Of a DNA stretch of 64,000 bases, positions 43,467 to 52,906 are shown piece by piece. The notes beneath the pieces are model-generated. The model worked only from the letters and a program-made list of their open reading frames with translations, was not told the origin of the DNA and searched no databases. Position numbers and translations under genes: made by a program. The stretch lies in NCBI RefSeq assembly GCF_011064615.1, contig NZ_JAALJH010000004.1, positions 62,001-126,000 of the forward strand, in the 5' to 3' direction. This DNA comes from Aquisphaera insulae (lineage in GTDB: Bacteria > Planctomycetota > Planctomycetia > Isosphaerales > Isosphaeraceae). Each line of letters starts with the position of its first letter. Position 1 is the stretch's first letter.

Positions 43467-44144
43467 TCATTTTCGGGGGGCGGTCGGAGCGGCGACGTCC
43501 TGGAGCAGGTGATCGACGGCCCGCTCCAGCTCGGCTCGCCCTCGATCGTTGGTGAGAATCCGGTCCGCCCTGGCTCGCTTGTCCGCGAGCGGCCACTGGG
43601 CGGCCTCGCGGGCCCGGAGCATGTCGGCCGTCCAGCCGCGATTGCGGGAGACGCGTTCCAGCCGCGTCTCCCACGGGGCGTCCACGAAGACGATCCGATC
43701 GCAGAGGACATCCCAGCCCGCCTCGAGCAGGATCGCGGCGTCGAGGATCACGGCGAGGACGCGGCCGCCGGCGCCCTGTTCCGCGATGGTGCGCTCGAAA
43801 TCCCGCCGCATCTCGGGGTGGACGATCGCCTCGAGGTCCCTGCGGGCGCCCTCATCGGCGAAGACGATCCGGCCGAGGACGCCCCGATCCACCCGGCCGT
43901 CTTCGCCGATCACCTCGAGCCCGAACCGGTCTCGGAGTCGGGCGCGAATCGCCGGCAGGTCCAGGACCCTGTGGCCGACCGCGTCCGCATCGATGACCGC
44001 CGCGCCGCGATCGAGGAGCATCGCGGCGACCGTGCTCTTGCCGCCGCCGATCGCGCCGATCAGGCCGATCACGGGGATGGCGGCGGCCGGCCCCGGGCGC
44101 GGGGCCGACGTGTCATCGAGGGCGAATAGGGACGAGGACGACAT
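43467..44144 (-). CDS. coaE: Dephospho-CoA kinase
   Basis: Final step of coenzyme A synthesis, phosphorylating the 3'-hydroxyl of dephospho-CoA. The 225-residue product has P-loop GAIGGGKST, the DADAVGH motif, and CoaE-type IVFADEGARRDLEAIVHPEMR and LEAGWD segments. The start is taken as ATG at 44144 (MSSSSLFALDD); the ATG at 44174 is an alternative. It is upstream of rho on the same strand, an order common in planctomycetes as far as I recall. Confidence 0.92.
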   Translation of the reverse strand: MSSSSLFALDDTSAPRPGPAAAIPVIGLIGAIGGGKSTVAAMLLDRGAAVIDADAVGHRVLDLPAIRARLRDRFGLEVIGEDGRVDRGVLGRIVFADEGARRDLEAIVHPEMRRDFERTIAEQGAGGRVLAVILDAAILLEAGWDVLCDRIVFVDAPWETRLERVSRNRGWTADMLRAREAAQWPLADKRARADRILTNDRGRAELERAVDHLLQDVAAPTAPRK

Positions 44145-44655
44145 GACGATTCCGAGGACTCGCACGAGGATCATTCGGGCTCGCGGGATGGTCATCCGCC
44201 CGGCGGAGGACGGCTCCGCACGGCGGGCTCGCCGCAGAGCGATCAAAGGGTGCTCAAACGTGTCATCGCCGTGGTGACGAGGTCATTCGGGCGTTCGCAC
44301 GAGAAGCCGTGATCCGCGATTCGTGCCGCAGGCCCTGCGATCGGGCATTGCGCACGTCTGCTCAGGAAGGTGGGTTCCCGAAAGTTACCTGGTGCCGTCA
44401 TCCTCCAGCCACTCGCAGGTCTTGTCGTGGGGAAGTCTGCGGAAGAGGGGATGCGACGTGTGACGGGGAATCGGCGGATCAGCGACGGCTCAATTCTTTC
44501 GTACTCCCTCTTTATACGCCACGGCCCGGAAGCCTGCAATGGGTTTCCTCGCGCCGGATTCAAAAACGAACAAGGCGGAAAGGTCCTCGACTGGGTCTGC
44601 TTCTCCCTTGTAATCTGGATGAGGGAATCGAGCCCTTTCCGTGGAGAACATCGTC
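44145..44655. other. Gene-free region between coaE and the second DUF4058 gene
   Basis: 511 bases between divergent genes. Frames extending through it belong to longer, unlikely readings and show no SD or family sequence. A TTGTAATC at 44608-44615 might contribute to a promoter for 44656. No terminator or RNA gene is recognised. Confidence 0.45.
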
Positions 44656-45393
44656 ATGCCCATCCACGACTGGACCCGCGTCGATGCCGGACTATTCCAC
44701 GCGTTCCATCAATCCTGGATCTCGACGCTTTGCAGGGGGCTCAATCGGGGCGTCTTGCCCTCCGGGTACTTCGCCATCCCGGAGCAGTCCATCCGGGGAC
44801 CGATCCCGGACGTCCTGGCCCTGGAAAACGCGGTGGGGATGGATCTGCCGGAAAGGGGGGGTGAAGGCCTCGCCGTCGCCGTCGTTCCTCCTCGCGTCCG
44901 TCACATCGAGACGGCCGAGGGGATCATCTACGCCCAGAAGGCGGACCGGGTCTCCGTCCGCCACACTCACGGGGATGTTGTCGCGGTCATCGAGATCATC
45001 TCTCCTGGGAACAAGGCGGCGAGGAGCCAGATTCGGAGTTTCCTGGAGAAGGCCGCAGATCTGGTCAGCCAGGGGGTTCACTTCATGGCGATCGATCTGT
45101 TCCCGCCGGGTCGTCGGGATCCACAGGGAATTCACGGGGCACTCTGGGATGAGCTTACCGGAGGTGAGTTCGTCCTGCCGCCGGACCGCCCCCTGACCGT
45201 CGCCTCCTATGACGCCGGACCGCCGTTGACGGCCTATGTCGAGCCCGTGGCCGTCGGCCAGACCCTGCCTGAAATGCCGCTCTTCCTCGGCCCCGGCTAT
45301 TACGTGCCCGCGCCGCTCGAATCCTCGTACGACCTCGCCTGGGACGAGTATTTCCCCCGGCCCATGAAGCGACTCCTCGAAGATCCGAAATGA
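44656..45393 (+). CDS. DUF4058 family protein, second copy
   Basis: 245 residues starting MPIHDWTRVDAGLFHAFHQSW, the hallmark of a large Isosphaeraceae DUF4058 subfamily. The core has VVAVIEIISPGNKAARSQIRSFLEK, again the ExxSPxNK pattern seen in the copy at 37219. The subfamily differs from that copy in its N-terminus. Function unknown; a nuclease-like fold has been suggested. The ATG at 44656 has GGAG nine bases upstream; a GTG at 44641 is less likely. Confidence 0.88.
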   Translation: MPIHDWTRVDAGLFHAFHQSWISTLCRGLNRGVLPSGYFAIPEQSIRGPIPDVLALENAVGMDLPERGGEGLAVAVVPPRVRHIETAEGIIYAQKADRVSVRHTHGDVVAVIEIISPGNKAARSQIRSFLEKAADLVSQGVHFMAIDLFPPGRRDPQGIHGALWDELTGGEFVLPPDRPLTVASYDAGPPLTAYVEPVAVGQTLPEMPLFLGPGYYVPAPLESSYDLAWDEYFPRPMKRLLEDPK

Positions 45394-45417
45394 CGCCGAC
45401 CGAGTCGCCCCCACGGA

Positions 45418-48132
45418 TCATCCGGGCTTCACCTCGATATCTTCGACATCCAGCCAGTTCGGCCCGGCGGCCAGGTCCACCTTGAGCGGCACCTTGAGCG
45501 CCAGGGCCGTGGTCATCTCGTGAGCGACGAGGCCGGCCAGCCGGTTCACCTCTTCCTCCGGCACCTCGAAGACGAGCTCGTCGTGGATCTGGAGGATCAT
45601 CCGCGACTTCAGCCTCTCGGCGCCGAGCCGCTCGTCGATCCGGATCATGGCCATCTTGATGAGATCCGCGGCGGAGCCCTGGATCACGGTGTTCACGGCG
45701 GTCCGTTCGGCCAGGTTGCGGCTCCGGCCGGTCGTGTTCTTGATGCCGTTGATCGGCCGGCGACGGCCGAGGATCGTCTCCACCCGGCCGTCGTCGCGGG
45801 CCTTCTCCAGGGTCTCGGTGATGAACCGGTCCACCCCGGCGAAGTCGCGGAAGTAGGCCTCGATGAACTCCGCGGCCTGGGCCTGCGGGATCCCCAGCCG
45901 GCCCGCCAGGCCGAAGGCGCTCAGGCCGTAGATGACGCCGAAGTTCACCGTCTTCGCGACCCGCCGCATCGCCGAGTCCACGGCCGTCTCGGGGACGCCG
46001 TAGATCTTGGCCGCGACCGCGGAGTGGATGTCGTGGTCCAGCTCGAAGGCCCGCACGAGCGCCGGGTCGCCGCAGTAATGTGCCAGGATCCGGAGCTCGA
46101 TCTGGGAGTAGTCGGCCGTGAGGAGCTTGCAGCCCTCGCGGGCGACGAACGCCTGGCGGATCTGCTTCCCCTCCTCGGTGCGGACGGGGATGTTCTGGAG
46201 GTTCGGGTCGCTGGAGCTGAGCCGCCCCGTCGCCGCCACGCTCTGGTTGAAGGAGGCGTGGATCCGGCCGTCCTCCGGGTGGATCAGCTCGGGGAGGGCG
46301 TCCAGGTAGGTGCTCTTGAGCTTGGAGAGCTGCCGGTGCCGGAGCAGCAGGGCGGGCAGGGGGTGCTTGTGGGCGAGCTCCTCGAGCACCTCCTGGGCCG
46401 TGCTCTGCTCGCCGCCCGGCGTCTTGGAGACGGTCGGCAGCCTGAGCTTCTCGAAGAGGATCTCGCGGAGCTGGGGCGCCGAGTTGATGTTGAAGGGCCC
46501 GCCGGCGTGCTTGTAGATGTCCTCCTCGAGGGCCGACAGCCGGGCGCCGAAGTCGGCCGAGAGCTCCTTCAGCCGGGCCGCGTCCACCTTCACGCCCGCG
46601 TCTTCCATGCGGGCGAGGATCGAGATCAAGGGGCGCTCGACGTCCTGGTAGAGCTTCCAGAGCCCCTCGTCGCGGACCCTGGCCGCCAGGATCTCCTCGA
46701 GCCGCCAGGTGGCATCGGCGTCCTCGCCGGCGTATTCGACGACCTTGAAGACGTCCACCTGGTCCATCCGGAGCTGCTTCTTCCCCTTGCCGATGAGGTC
46801 GCTGATGGGGATCATCTTGTGCCCGAGGAGCCGATCGGCGAGCTGGTCGAGGCCGTGATTCCGCTCGCCACTCTCGAGCAGGTAGCTGAGGATCATGGAG
46901 TCCGTGATCGGCCCCCCGACGGGCGTCTCGGCCCGCCCGAGGACGAGCATGTCGTACTTGATGTTCTGGCCGATCTTCTCCGTCTTCGGGTCGGCGAGGA
47001 TCGGCCGCAACCGGTCCAGGACCATGGCCGGGTCGAGCACCTTGCAGTGGATCGGCCCCCGGACCGGGATGTAATACGCCTCCCCCGCCTTCCAGGCGAA
47101 GGAGAGGCCGACGAGCGACGCCCGCAGGGGGTCGGTGTCCGTGGTCTCGGTGTCGAGGGCGAATCTCGGCTGCTTGCGCAAATCGTCAACGAACGCCTCG
47201 AACGCCTCGGGCGTGTCCACCGCGTGGTAGGTGGCCTCCCAGGGGGGGGCCGCGGCCTGCGCGGCCTCGGGCGCGGCGGCCCGGAGCTCGTTGAGGAAGC
47301 CGTGGAAGCCGCATTCGATGCAGAGCGCCTTGAGGGTCGCGAGGTCCGGGGGCTTGGTCTTGAGCGCGTCCCAGTCGAGGGCCAGCGGGAGGTCCTCCCG
47401 CAGGGCCACGAGCCGGCGGGCGCGACGGGCGGTCTCGGCGTGCTCGCGGAGGCTCTGCTGCTTCTTGGCCCCCTTCACCTGGTCGATCCCGGCCAGCAGG
47501 TTCTCGAGCGTGTCGAATTGCCGAAGCAGGGCGGTGGCGGTGACCGGCCCGATGCCGGGCACGCCCGGGACGTTGTCCACGGAGTCGCCCGTGAGGGAGA
47601 GGAAATCGACCACCTGGTCGGGTCGGAGTCCCCATTCCTTCTCGAGGGCGGGGATGTCCATGATCGCGTTCTTGCGGAGGTTCAGGATCCGGATGTGATC
47701 GGTCAGGAGCTGGCGGGCGTCCTTGTCGGCGGTGCAGATCAGGACGTCCAGGCCCCTCTCCTCGCCCCGGCGGGCCAGGGTGGCGATGACGTCGTCCGCC
47801 TCCATCCCGGGCTCCATCAGCACCGGGACCCCGAAGCCCTCGATGACCCGGCGAATGACCGGGATCTGGGGGACCAGGTCGTCGGGCATCGCGGACCGGT
47901 TCGCCTTGTAGTCCTCGAAGATATCCGACCGGAAGACCCGCCCCGCGCCGTCGAACGCCGCGGCCAGGAAGTCCGGCTTGCGGTCGCGGAGGATGTTGAG
48001 CATGTCGCGGAAGATGCCGAAGACCGCCTTCGTCGGCTGGCCGGCCGGGCCGGTCATGTCCGGGATGGCGTGGAAGACCTGGAAGATGAGGGAGTAGGCG
48101 TCCAGGATGTAGAGGGTCGGTCGATTCGCCAT
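45418..48132 (-). CDS. polA: DNA polymerase I
   Basis: Repair and Okazaki-fragment polymerase, 904 residues. N-terminal 5'-3' exonuclease (about 1-290, with LTGDSVDNVPGVPGIG), a 3'-5' exonuclease that keeps its catalytic acidic residues (LDTETTDTD, NIKYDML, YAGEDADAT), and a family A polymerase with motif A DYSQIELRILAHY, motif B RRVAKTVNFGVIYG and motif C QIHDELVFEVPE. Proofreading is therefore probably active, unlike in Taq polymerase. Start chosen at ATG 48132 (MANRPTLYILDAYS); the frame continues to 48207 without homologous sequence. It is convergent with the DUF4058 gene. Confidence 0.95.
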   Translation of the reverse strand: MANRPTLYILDAYSLIFQVFHAIPDMTGPAGQPTKAVFGIFRDMLNILRDRKPDFLAAAFDGAGRVFRSDIFEDYKANRSAMPDDLVPQIPVIRRVIEGFGVPVLMEPGMEADDVIATLARRGEERGLDVLICTADKDARQLLTDHIRILNLRKNAIMDIPALEKEWGLRPDQVVDFLSLTGDSVDNVPGVPGIGPVTATALLRQFDTLENLLAGIDQVKGAKKQQSLREHAETARRARRLVALREDLPLALDWDALKTKPPDLATLKALCIECGFHGFLNELRAAAPEAAQAAAPPWEATYHAVDTPEAFEAFVDDLRKQPRFALDTETTDTDPLRASLVGLSFAWKAGEAYYIPVRGPIHCKVLDPAMVLDRLRPILADPKTEKIGQNIKYDMLVLGRAETPVGGPITDSMILSYLLESGERNHGLDQLADRLLGHKMIPISDLIGKGKKQLRMDQVDVFKVVEYAGEDADATWRLEEILAARVRDEGLWKLYQDVERPLISILARMEDAGVKVDAARLKELSADFGARLSALEEDIYKHAGGPFNINSAPQLREILFEKLRLPTVSKTPGGEQSTAQEVLEELAHKHPLPALLLRHRQLSKLKSTYLDALPELIHPEDGRIHASFNQSVAATGRLSSSDPNLQNIPVRTEEGKQIRQAFVAREGCKLLTADYSQIELRILAHYCGDPALVRAFELDHDIHSAVAAKIYGVPETAVDSAMRRVAKTVNFGVIYGLSAFGLAGRLGIPQAQAAEFIEAYFRDFAGVDRFITETLEKARDDGRVETILGRRRPINGIKNTTGRSRNLAERTAVNTVIQGSAADLIKMAMIRIDERLGAERLKSRMILQIHDELVFEVPEEEVNRLAGLVAHEMTTALALKVPLKVDLAAGPNWLDVEDIEVKPG

Positions 48133-48479
48133 CGTCGGGCCCGCCGGTGGAGAGGTCTGGGTCGCGTCCGTGCTGGATCCTACCACCGTGCCGACGAGGC
48201 CGGCCACCGATGAGGCGGCGAGGGACCGCCTCCCGCCGCGAGAGTCGTCGCGACCGGATATCCTGACGGATGTCGGACCCGTTTGTCTTTCGCGGTCGCG
48301 AGTTTTACAATCCTAATGATCGCGCCGTCAGCGCAGGATGATCGGCCTCGCCGGGCAGGGGGCGGGTCGGATTTCCGGAGGACGACGCGGCGTCCCCCTT
48401 CCCGTGTGACATATTATCTCCAAACCGGCGGTCCGCATCCTCACGCCGCTACCGCTCCGCTCGCAGGGAGTCTCGATTC
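48133..48479. other. Divergent intergenic region, polA / coiled-coil gene
   Basis: 347 bases. TATTAT at 48412-48417 may be the -10 of the plus-strand gene and TTTACAAT at 48303-48310 is another AT-rich spot, but no full promoter is convincing. No coding sequence supported. Confidence 0.45.
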
Positions 48480-50072
48480 ATGGCCGCATCGAACGATTCA
48501 CAAGGGCTGAAGATCGCCGTCGCGGCATCTATCACGCTCATGGTCATCATGGCCGTCACGTCGTATTTCCTCTACTCGGCCTACTCCCGCTCCGAGGGCC
48601 AGCTCGAGGCCGAGCGAGAGAAGGTCGCCACGGCGAAGAAGGAAGCCGGCATCGCCACGACCCAGTCCAACGAGATCCTGGTGTTGGCGGGAGCCAAGGC
48701 CCAGGACTTCGACCCGGCCAAGGCCGAACTCACGGCCGCATTCAAGAAGGCGAATGACCGCGTCTCCGCGCTGGCCAATGCCACCAACGCCGCCATCCAG
48801 AAGGCCCAGCAGGCCGGGGCGGACGCCAATGAGCTCACGGCCATCCAGGGCCGCGTCCAGCAGGTCATCAATTCGTTCCAGAGCGAGCCGAACAAGAACT
48901 TCGTCTCGACGGTGGACCGGCTGCTCGAGCTGCTGGAGAGCATCAGTCTCCTGAATGCGGAGATGTCGACGAATTACGCCAGCATCCGCAAGGGGCTGGA
49001 GTCCTCCACCAGCATCGCCAAGACCGAGATCGACGCCCAGGCCAAGGCCGCGGCCGACAGCAAGAAGGACCTGGAGGACGAGCACAACAAGCACGACCAG
49101 TCGCGCGGCGAGCTGCTGACGAAAGTGGACCAGCTCCAGACCGACAACAACAACAAGGCGACCGAGATCGCCAACAAGGACACCGCGCTTCGCCAACTGA
49201 AAGAAGAGACCGATCGCCGGCACGAGCTGGACATGGCCATCATCAAGGACATGCGGGATCGGCTGGGCCTGAAGGAGAATGTCCTGGACAAGCCCGACGG
49301 CTACATCACGTACGTCGATCATGAGCGCCGGGAAGTCCACGTCAACGTCACCCGGAAGCAGGGTGCCCGCCCCCAGATGAAGATGACCATCTTCGCCGCC
49401 GGTTCGCCGGGAGTACCGACCGAGAAGCCGAAGGGGAACATCGAGCTCATCCAGGTCGGCGACACCTACAGCGTGGGCCGGATCACTCACACCGTCAGCA
49501 CGATCGAGCCGCTCCGCGTCGGCGATATCGTCTACTCGGCCGCCTGGTCGCCGGAGACGCCGATCCGGTTCGCCCTGATCGGCAAGGTCGACGTCAATCG
49601 CGACGGGGTCGACGACCGCCAGGACCTGAAGCGGATGATCGAGGAGTCCGGCGGGGTCGTCGAGTTCGACCTGCCGCCGCCGGAGACCGGCACCAAGGAG
49701 TCGGGGAAACTCTCCGCGAGCATCGACTGGTATGTGATCGACGACCGTAACCCGCTGCGTGAGGTGTTCACCAAGAAGAGCGCGGCCGCCGACGCCGCCG
49801 CGTCCGAATTCCAGAAGCGGTACGGCAAGATCATCCAGGAATGCCGTAACGACGGCATCCGCCCCATGCCCCTCAGCCGACTCCTGCCCTATCTCGGCTA
49901 CGAGATGGGGACGCCGGTCGTCGGCCGGACGGAGGCCGTCAACACCCCGGCGCTGAGGCGAATCACCGAAGCCCGGAAACCCACCGAGCCGGCCAAGGCT
50001 GCCCCCAAGGCCGACGAGCCCAAGGCCGACGAGCCCAAGGCCGACGAGCCCAAGGCCGACGAGCCCAAGTAA
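48480..50072 (+). CDS. Membrane-anchored coiled-coil protein with KADEP repeats
   Basis: 530 residues. One N-terminal membrane helix (about 18-38) is followed by a long coiled coil (about 38-270, rich in Ala/Lys/Glu/Asn, with heptad-like spacing). A beta-rich domain (about 270-430; YITYVDHERREVHVNVTRKQG) and a C-terminal helical region precede a tail of four repeats of K-A-D-E-P. It is probably anchored in the cytoplasmic membrane with the coiled coil in the periplasm. No family is recognised. The ATG at 48480 has CAGGGAG nine bases upstream. A strong terminator follows. Confidence 0.75.
   Translation: MAASNDSQGLKIAVAASITLMVIMAVTSYFLYSAYSRSEGQLEAEREKVATAKKEAGIATTQSNEILVLAGAKAQDFDPAKAELTAAFKKANDRVSALANATNAAIQKAQQAGADANELTAIQGRVQQVINSFQSEPNKNFVSTVDRLLELLESISLLNAEMSTNYASIRKGLESSTSIAKTEIDAQAKAAADSKKDLEDEHNKHDQSRGELLTKVDQLQTDNNNKATEIANKDTALRQLKEETDRRHELDMAIIKDMRDRLGLKENVLDKPDGYITYVDHERREVHVNVTRKQGARPQMKMTIFAAGSPGVPTEKPKGNIELIQVGDTYSVGRITHTVSTIEPLRVGDIVYSAAWSPETPIRFALIGKVDVNRDGVDDRQDLKRMIEESGGVVEFDLPPPETGTKESGKLSASIDWYVIDDRNPLREVFTKKSAAADAAASEFQKRYGKIIQECRNDGIRPMPLSRLLPYLGYEMGTPVVGRTEAVNTPALRRITEARKPTEPAKAAPKADEPKADEPKADEPKADEPK
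50007..50066 (+). repeat. 15-bp tandem repeat (KADEP)
   Basis: Four identical 15-base units (AAGGCCGACGAGCCC) at the 3' end of the coiled-coil gene encode Lys-Ala-Asp-Glu-Pro. Such exact repeats can vary in number by slippage. Confidence 0.9.
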
Positions 50073-50094
50073 TTCGCCTCGCCGGAATGCCTCA

Positions 50095-50135
50095 ACGAGA
50101 GAGCCCCGCGGTCCCCCGCGGGGCTCTCTCGTTTC
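50095..50135. terminator. Bidirectional intrinsic terminator
   Basis: A perfect 17-bp inverted repeat (50095-50111 with 50116-50132) encloses a four-base loop. It starts 23 bases past the coiled-coil gene stop and is 17 bases from the convergent citrate synthase stop. On plus it is followed by TTTCC, a short T run; on minus the sequence after the stem starts TTGAGG. It probably serves both genes, best on plus. Confidence 0.75.
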
Positions 50136-50148
50136 CGATCCCGCCGGA

Positions 50149-51297
50149 TCAGCGATCGTCGACCTCGCGGATCTGACGGTGAGTCGGGCCGATGTAGCGG
50201 CCACGCGGTCGAAGCAATCGATTGTGGTCGATCTGCTCGATCACGTGAGCCGACCAGCCCGCGACCCGGGCCATCGCGAAGATCGGAGTGTACAGCCGGA
50301 GCGGCAGCCCCATGTAGTGATAGAGCCGGGCGCTCGGCCAGTCCACATTGGGCGGCAGCCCCTTCTGGCCCACGACCGCACGCTCGATCGGCTCGGCGAT
50401 CCGCTCCCAGGAATCGTCGCCGATCTCGGCCGCGATCTCACGACAATACGCCTTCAGGATGGCCGCGCGGGGGTCCGATTTCTTGTAGACCCGATGGCCG
50501 AATCCCATCACCCGCTCGTGCCGGGCCAGCGCGTCCTGGATCCACGCCTCGGCGCGATCGGGCGAGCCGACGGCCTCGACGAGCTTCCAGGCCTCTTCGT
50601 TGGCCCCGCCGTGGAGCGTCCCCTTGAGTGTCCCGACCGCGGCGACGATGCCGGAATGCAGGTCGGAGAGGGTGGAGACCGTGACCCTCGCCGCGAAGGT
50701 GGAGGCGTTCAGCTCGTGTTCGGCGTAGAGCACCAGGGAGCCGTCGAAGGCCCGCCGCACCTTCTCCGACGGGACCTTGCCGGAGACCATCCTGAGGAAG
50801 TTGGCCGCGTGCCCGAGCCGATCGTCGGGCGGGACCGGCTCCTGCCCGGCGGCCAGTCGTTCGCGGCAGGCCACGGCCGTCGCCATCCGCGCGATGAGTC
50901 GTTCCGCCTTGCGGACGTTGGCCGCGTGATCCGTCGCCGCCGCGGACTGGTCGGGATCATAGTGGGCCAGGATGCTGACCGACGTCCGCAGGACATCCAT
51001 CGGGCAGGCCGCCGCCGGGATCTCGCCGAGGATTCGAACGAGGGGATCGGGCAGGCTTCGGGACGCCCGGAGCCGATCGTCGAAGTCCCGGAGCTGATCG
51101 CGGTTCGGCAGGTCGCCGTGAAGCAGCAGGAAGGCCGCCTGTTCGTACCCGACGCGGGACGCGAGGTCCTCGATCCGGTAGCCTCGATACTCCAGCACCC
51201 CGGCGCCCTCTCGCTCCACGATGTTGGAGATGGCCGTCTCGCTGGAGATCACGCCTTCCAAACCCGGGTAATAACGCTCCGGCAATGACTCACTCAT
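50149..51297 (-). CDS. gltA: Citrate synthase
   Basis: Condenses oxaloacetate and acetyl-CoA. The 382-residue product is of the shorter type I-like (archaeal/Bacillus) class. Active-site segments are TLKGTLHGGANEEAW (catalytic His), GFGHRVYKKSDPRA (second His) and the C-terminal RPRGRYIGP; NVDWPSARLYHYMG follows. A 2-methylcitrate synthase role cannot be excluded from sequence alone. The ATG at 51297 (MSESLPERYY) follows GGGAG seven bases upstream; the frame continues upstream without homologous sequence. No other TCA gene is adjacent. Confidence 0.93.
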   Translation of the reverse strand: MSESLPERYYPGLEGVISSETAISNIVEREGAGVLEYRGYRIEDLASRVGYEQAAFLLLHGDLPNRDQLRDFDDRLRASRSLPDPLVRILGEIPAAACPMDVLRTSVSILAHYDPDQSAAATDHAANVRKAERLIARMATAVACRERLAAGQEPVPPDDRLGHAANFLRMVSGKVPSEKVRRAFDGSLVLYAEHELNASTFAARVTVSTLSDLHSGIVAAVGTLKGTLHGGANEEAWKLVEAVGSPDRAEAWIQDALARHERVMGFGHRVYKKSDPRAAILKAYCREIAAEIGDDSWERIAEPIERAVVGQKGLPPNVDWPSARLYHYMGLPLRLYTPIFAMARVAGWSAHVIEQIDHNRLLRPRGRYIGPTHRQIREVDDR

Positions 51298-51724
51298 GGA
51301 CGCACTCCCGCTCGACGGACCTCGACACGACTCCTGGGCCGGAAGGTGTCGTACACGGAAGGGGAGAGCGCAGGCAAGTGGGCTTTGGTCGGGAGTGTGC
51401 TTGGGCGATTGACTGACTGGGGCGAGAATCCGGGGGGTCGGGTGCGTCACAGGGGCCAAGCAGAACCCGTAGACGCGACGGGGACCGATCCATGCCTCGC
51501 GGCAGGATCGGTCCCGCGCCGGCACCACGTCCTGAGGGATCCCACCTCCGAGGTGAGTTATCCACGCCTTCCGCCCAAGATTGCGCGAACACCCGCCAGG
51601 TCGTACCTTGGCCTTGCCGCCGGGTCTCGAACGGGCCGGCAAGGCGCAACGAGGCTGTTCTATGCGGGAGCCGGAAATCGGAAAGGGGAGATCGGAATTG
51701 TCGGTCCGATTCGTGACCTGCGAC
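51298..51724. other. Intergenic region upstream of citrate synthase
   Basis: 427 bases between the GbsR-like gene and gltA, both on minus. No coding sequence is supported by SD or family. I see no strong promoter, although one must lie here if gltA is transcribed on its own. Confidence 0.45.
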
Positions 51725-52282
51725 CTATTCGAGTCCGTCGCCGGCGAGGAATTCCGCGAGCTCCTCGGTCTCCGCGGATTCGAGGCCGAGGAGCCGCACG
51801 GCCAGTGCATCGATGAGCCCGAAGAAGTGGCGGAGCGACTCCACCCGGCCCTTGACGTCGGCGAGCGAGGGCTCGACGGCGGCCTTCCGGCAGATCTCGT
51901 CCAGCACGTTGAGCGTCGGCTCCAGCTCGCGCCGCTTGCGTTCCTTGAGGATCCGGCGGAAGAGCGTCCAGACGTCTCCCTCGGCCCGGTAGAGCTCGCG
52001 CCGCTCTCCCTGCCTGTGGATCCGCCGGACGACCCCCCAGGCCATCAGCTCGCGCAGGTTCATGCTCACATTTCCCCGAGAGATCCGGAGACGATCTCTC
52101 AGCTCCTCCGCCGTCCAGTCCGAGCCGGTGATATAGAGCAGGGCGAACAGCTCTCCCATGGTGGGATTGATGCCCCAGGCCCGCGCCATCATCCCCCAGT
52201 GCTCGACGAATTGCCGCGCCAGGGCGGCGTGCGGCTCCGGATCCTCGGCCGGCACGAGGGGCAACCCACTGGAATTACTCAT
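51725..52282 (-). CDS. GbsR/MarR-type transcriptional regulator
   Basis: 185 residues. A winged-helix domain is seen at about 25-110 (INPTMGELFALLYITGSDWTAEELRDRLRISRGNVSMNLRELMAWGVVRR), the GbsR-type pattern, where Gly/Pro precede the helices. A helical C-terminal domain follows. GbsR-like proteins control osmolyte genes in Bacillus; the target here is unknown. Start at ATG 52282 (MSNSSGLPLV); the spacing to GGGAG is long, so the ATG is chosen for domain position. It lies upstream of gltA on the same strand, with a 427-base gap. Confidence 0.88.
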   Translation of the reverse strand: MSNSSGLPLVPAEDPEPHAALARQFVEHWGMMARAWGINPTMGELFALLYITGSDWTAEELRDRLRISRGNVSMNLRELMAWGVVRRIHRQGERRELYRAEGDVWTLFRRILKERKRRELEPTLNVLDEICRKAAVEPSLADVKGRVESLRHFFGLIDALAVRLLGLESAETEELAEFLAGDGLE

Positions 52283-52723
52283 AAAGACATGCTCGCTCCC
52301 AACTGGTTGAGGAGTCTGCCCGCGGCGGCACGACATCGCCACTTGCGGGTTTCGACATGTGAGGGAACTGTCGCATGAATCCTCGAATTGCGATTAGATA
52401 AGCACGGAACCCGAGTATTCGGCCGCGAAAATGCATGAACGGGAGTGATGACGGGTGAGATCTCTGATGTCGAGGGCTCGGCGCGAGTGCCGTGCCGTTC
52501 CCCGGCCCGGCCGCCTCGCAGACCCCGCCGACCTCGGCCTCCAGGATCTCACGATAACTCGAACACTAGCATCCGAGGGAAAATATTAAAAGCCGCCGTG
52601 GAGATTAGGGTACAATGAAATGCATGCCCCTTTCTCCCTGAAATGCCATCCGGAAACTGGGGTCACCGCCCGAGGTGCGAGTGCGGTTCGGGCAATCTTC
52701 ACCGCCATCGAGGAGTCTCCACG
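52283..52723. other. Divergent intergenic region, GbsR-like / RHH gene
   Basis: 441 bases, with an AT-rich stretch at 52576-52620 containing TATTAAAA and, 19 bases later, TACAAT (52611-52616), a possible plus-strand -10 for the gene at 52724. No coding sequence is supported. Confidence 0.45.
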
Positions 52724-52888
52724 ATGCCTGAGACTGTTGTTCATTTCCAGATTCGCATGCCACCCGTCCTCCACGAGCAACTCGCGAGCTGGGCCAAGGA
52801 GGACAAGGCCTCCCTGAACGCCCTCATCGTCGGCCTTCTCGAGAAGGCCATCGAGCACCACGAGAAGCTCGCACACGCCCGCGACTGA
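52724..52888 (+). CDS. Small ribbon-helix-helix (Arc-like) protein
   Basis: 54 residues. VVHFQIRMPPVLHEQLASWAKEDKASLNALIVGLLEKAIE shows the beta strand with alternating residues, helix, turn and second helix of the Arc/MetJ/CopG fold; the ending EHHEKLAHARD is helical. It may be a DNA-binding antitoxin or repressor. No toxin gene of the usual types is adjacent. The ATG at 52724 has GAGGAG eight bases upstream; the frame starting at 52643 adds non-homologous sequence. A 20-bp palindrome follows at 52907. Confidence 0.8.
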   Translation: MPETVVHFQIRMPPVLHEQLASWAKEDKASLNALIVGLLEKAIEHHEKLAHARD

Positions 52889-52906
52889 TCACACGCATGG
52901 GCATCC

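Noticed and set aside
45520..48213. An 897-codon open frame antisense to polA
   Set aside because: DNA polymerase I is complete and unmistakable on the other strand; the antisense translation has no motifs.
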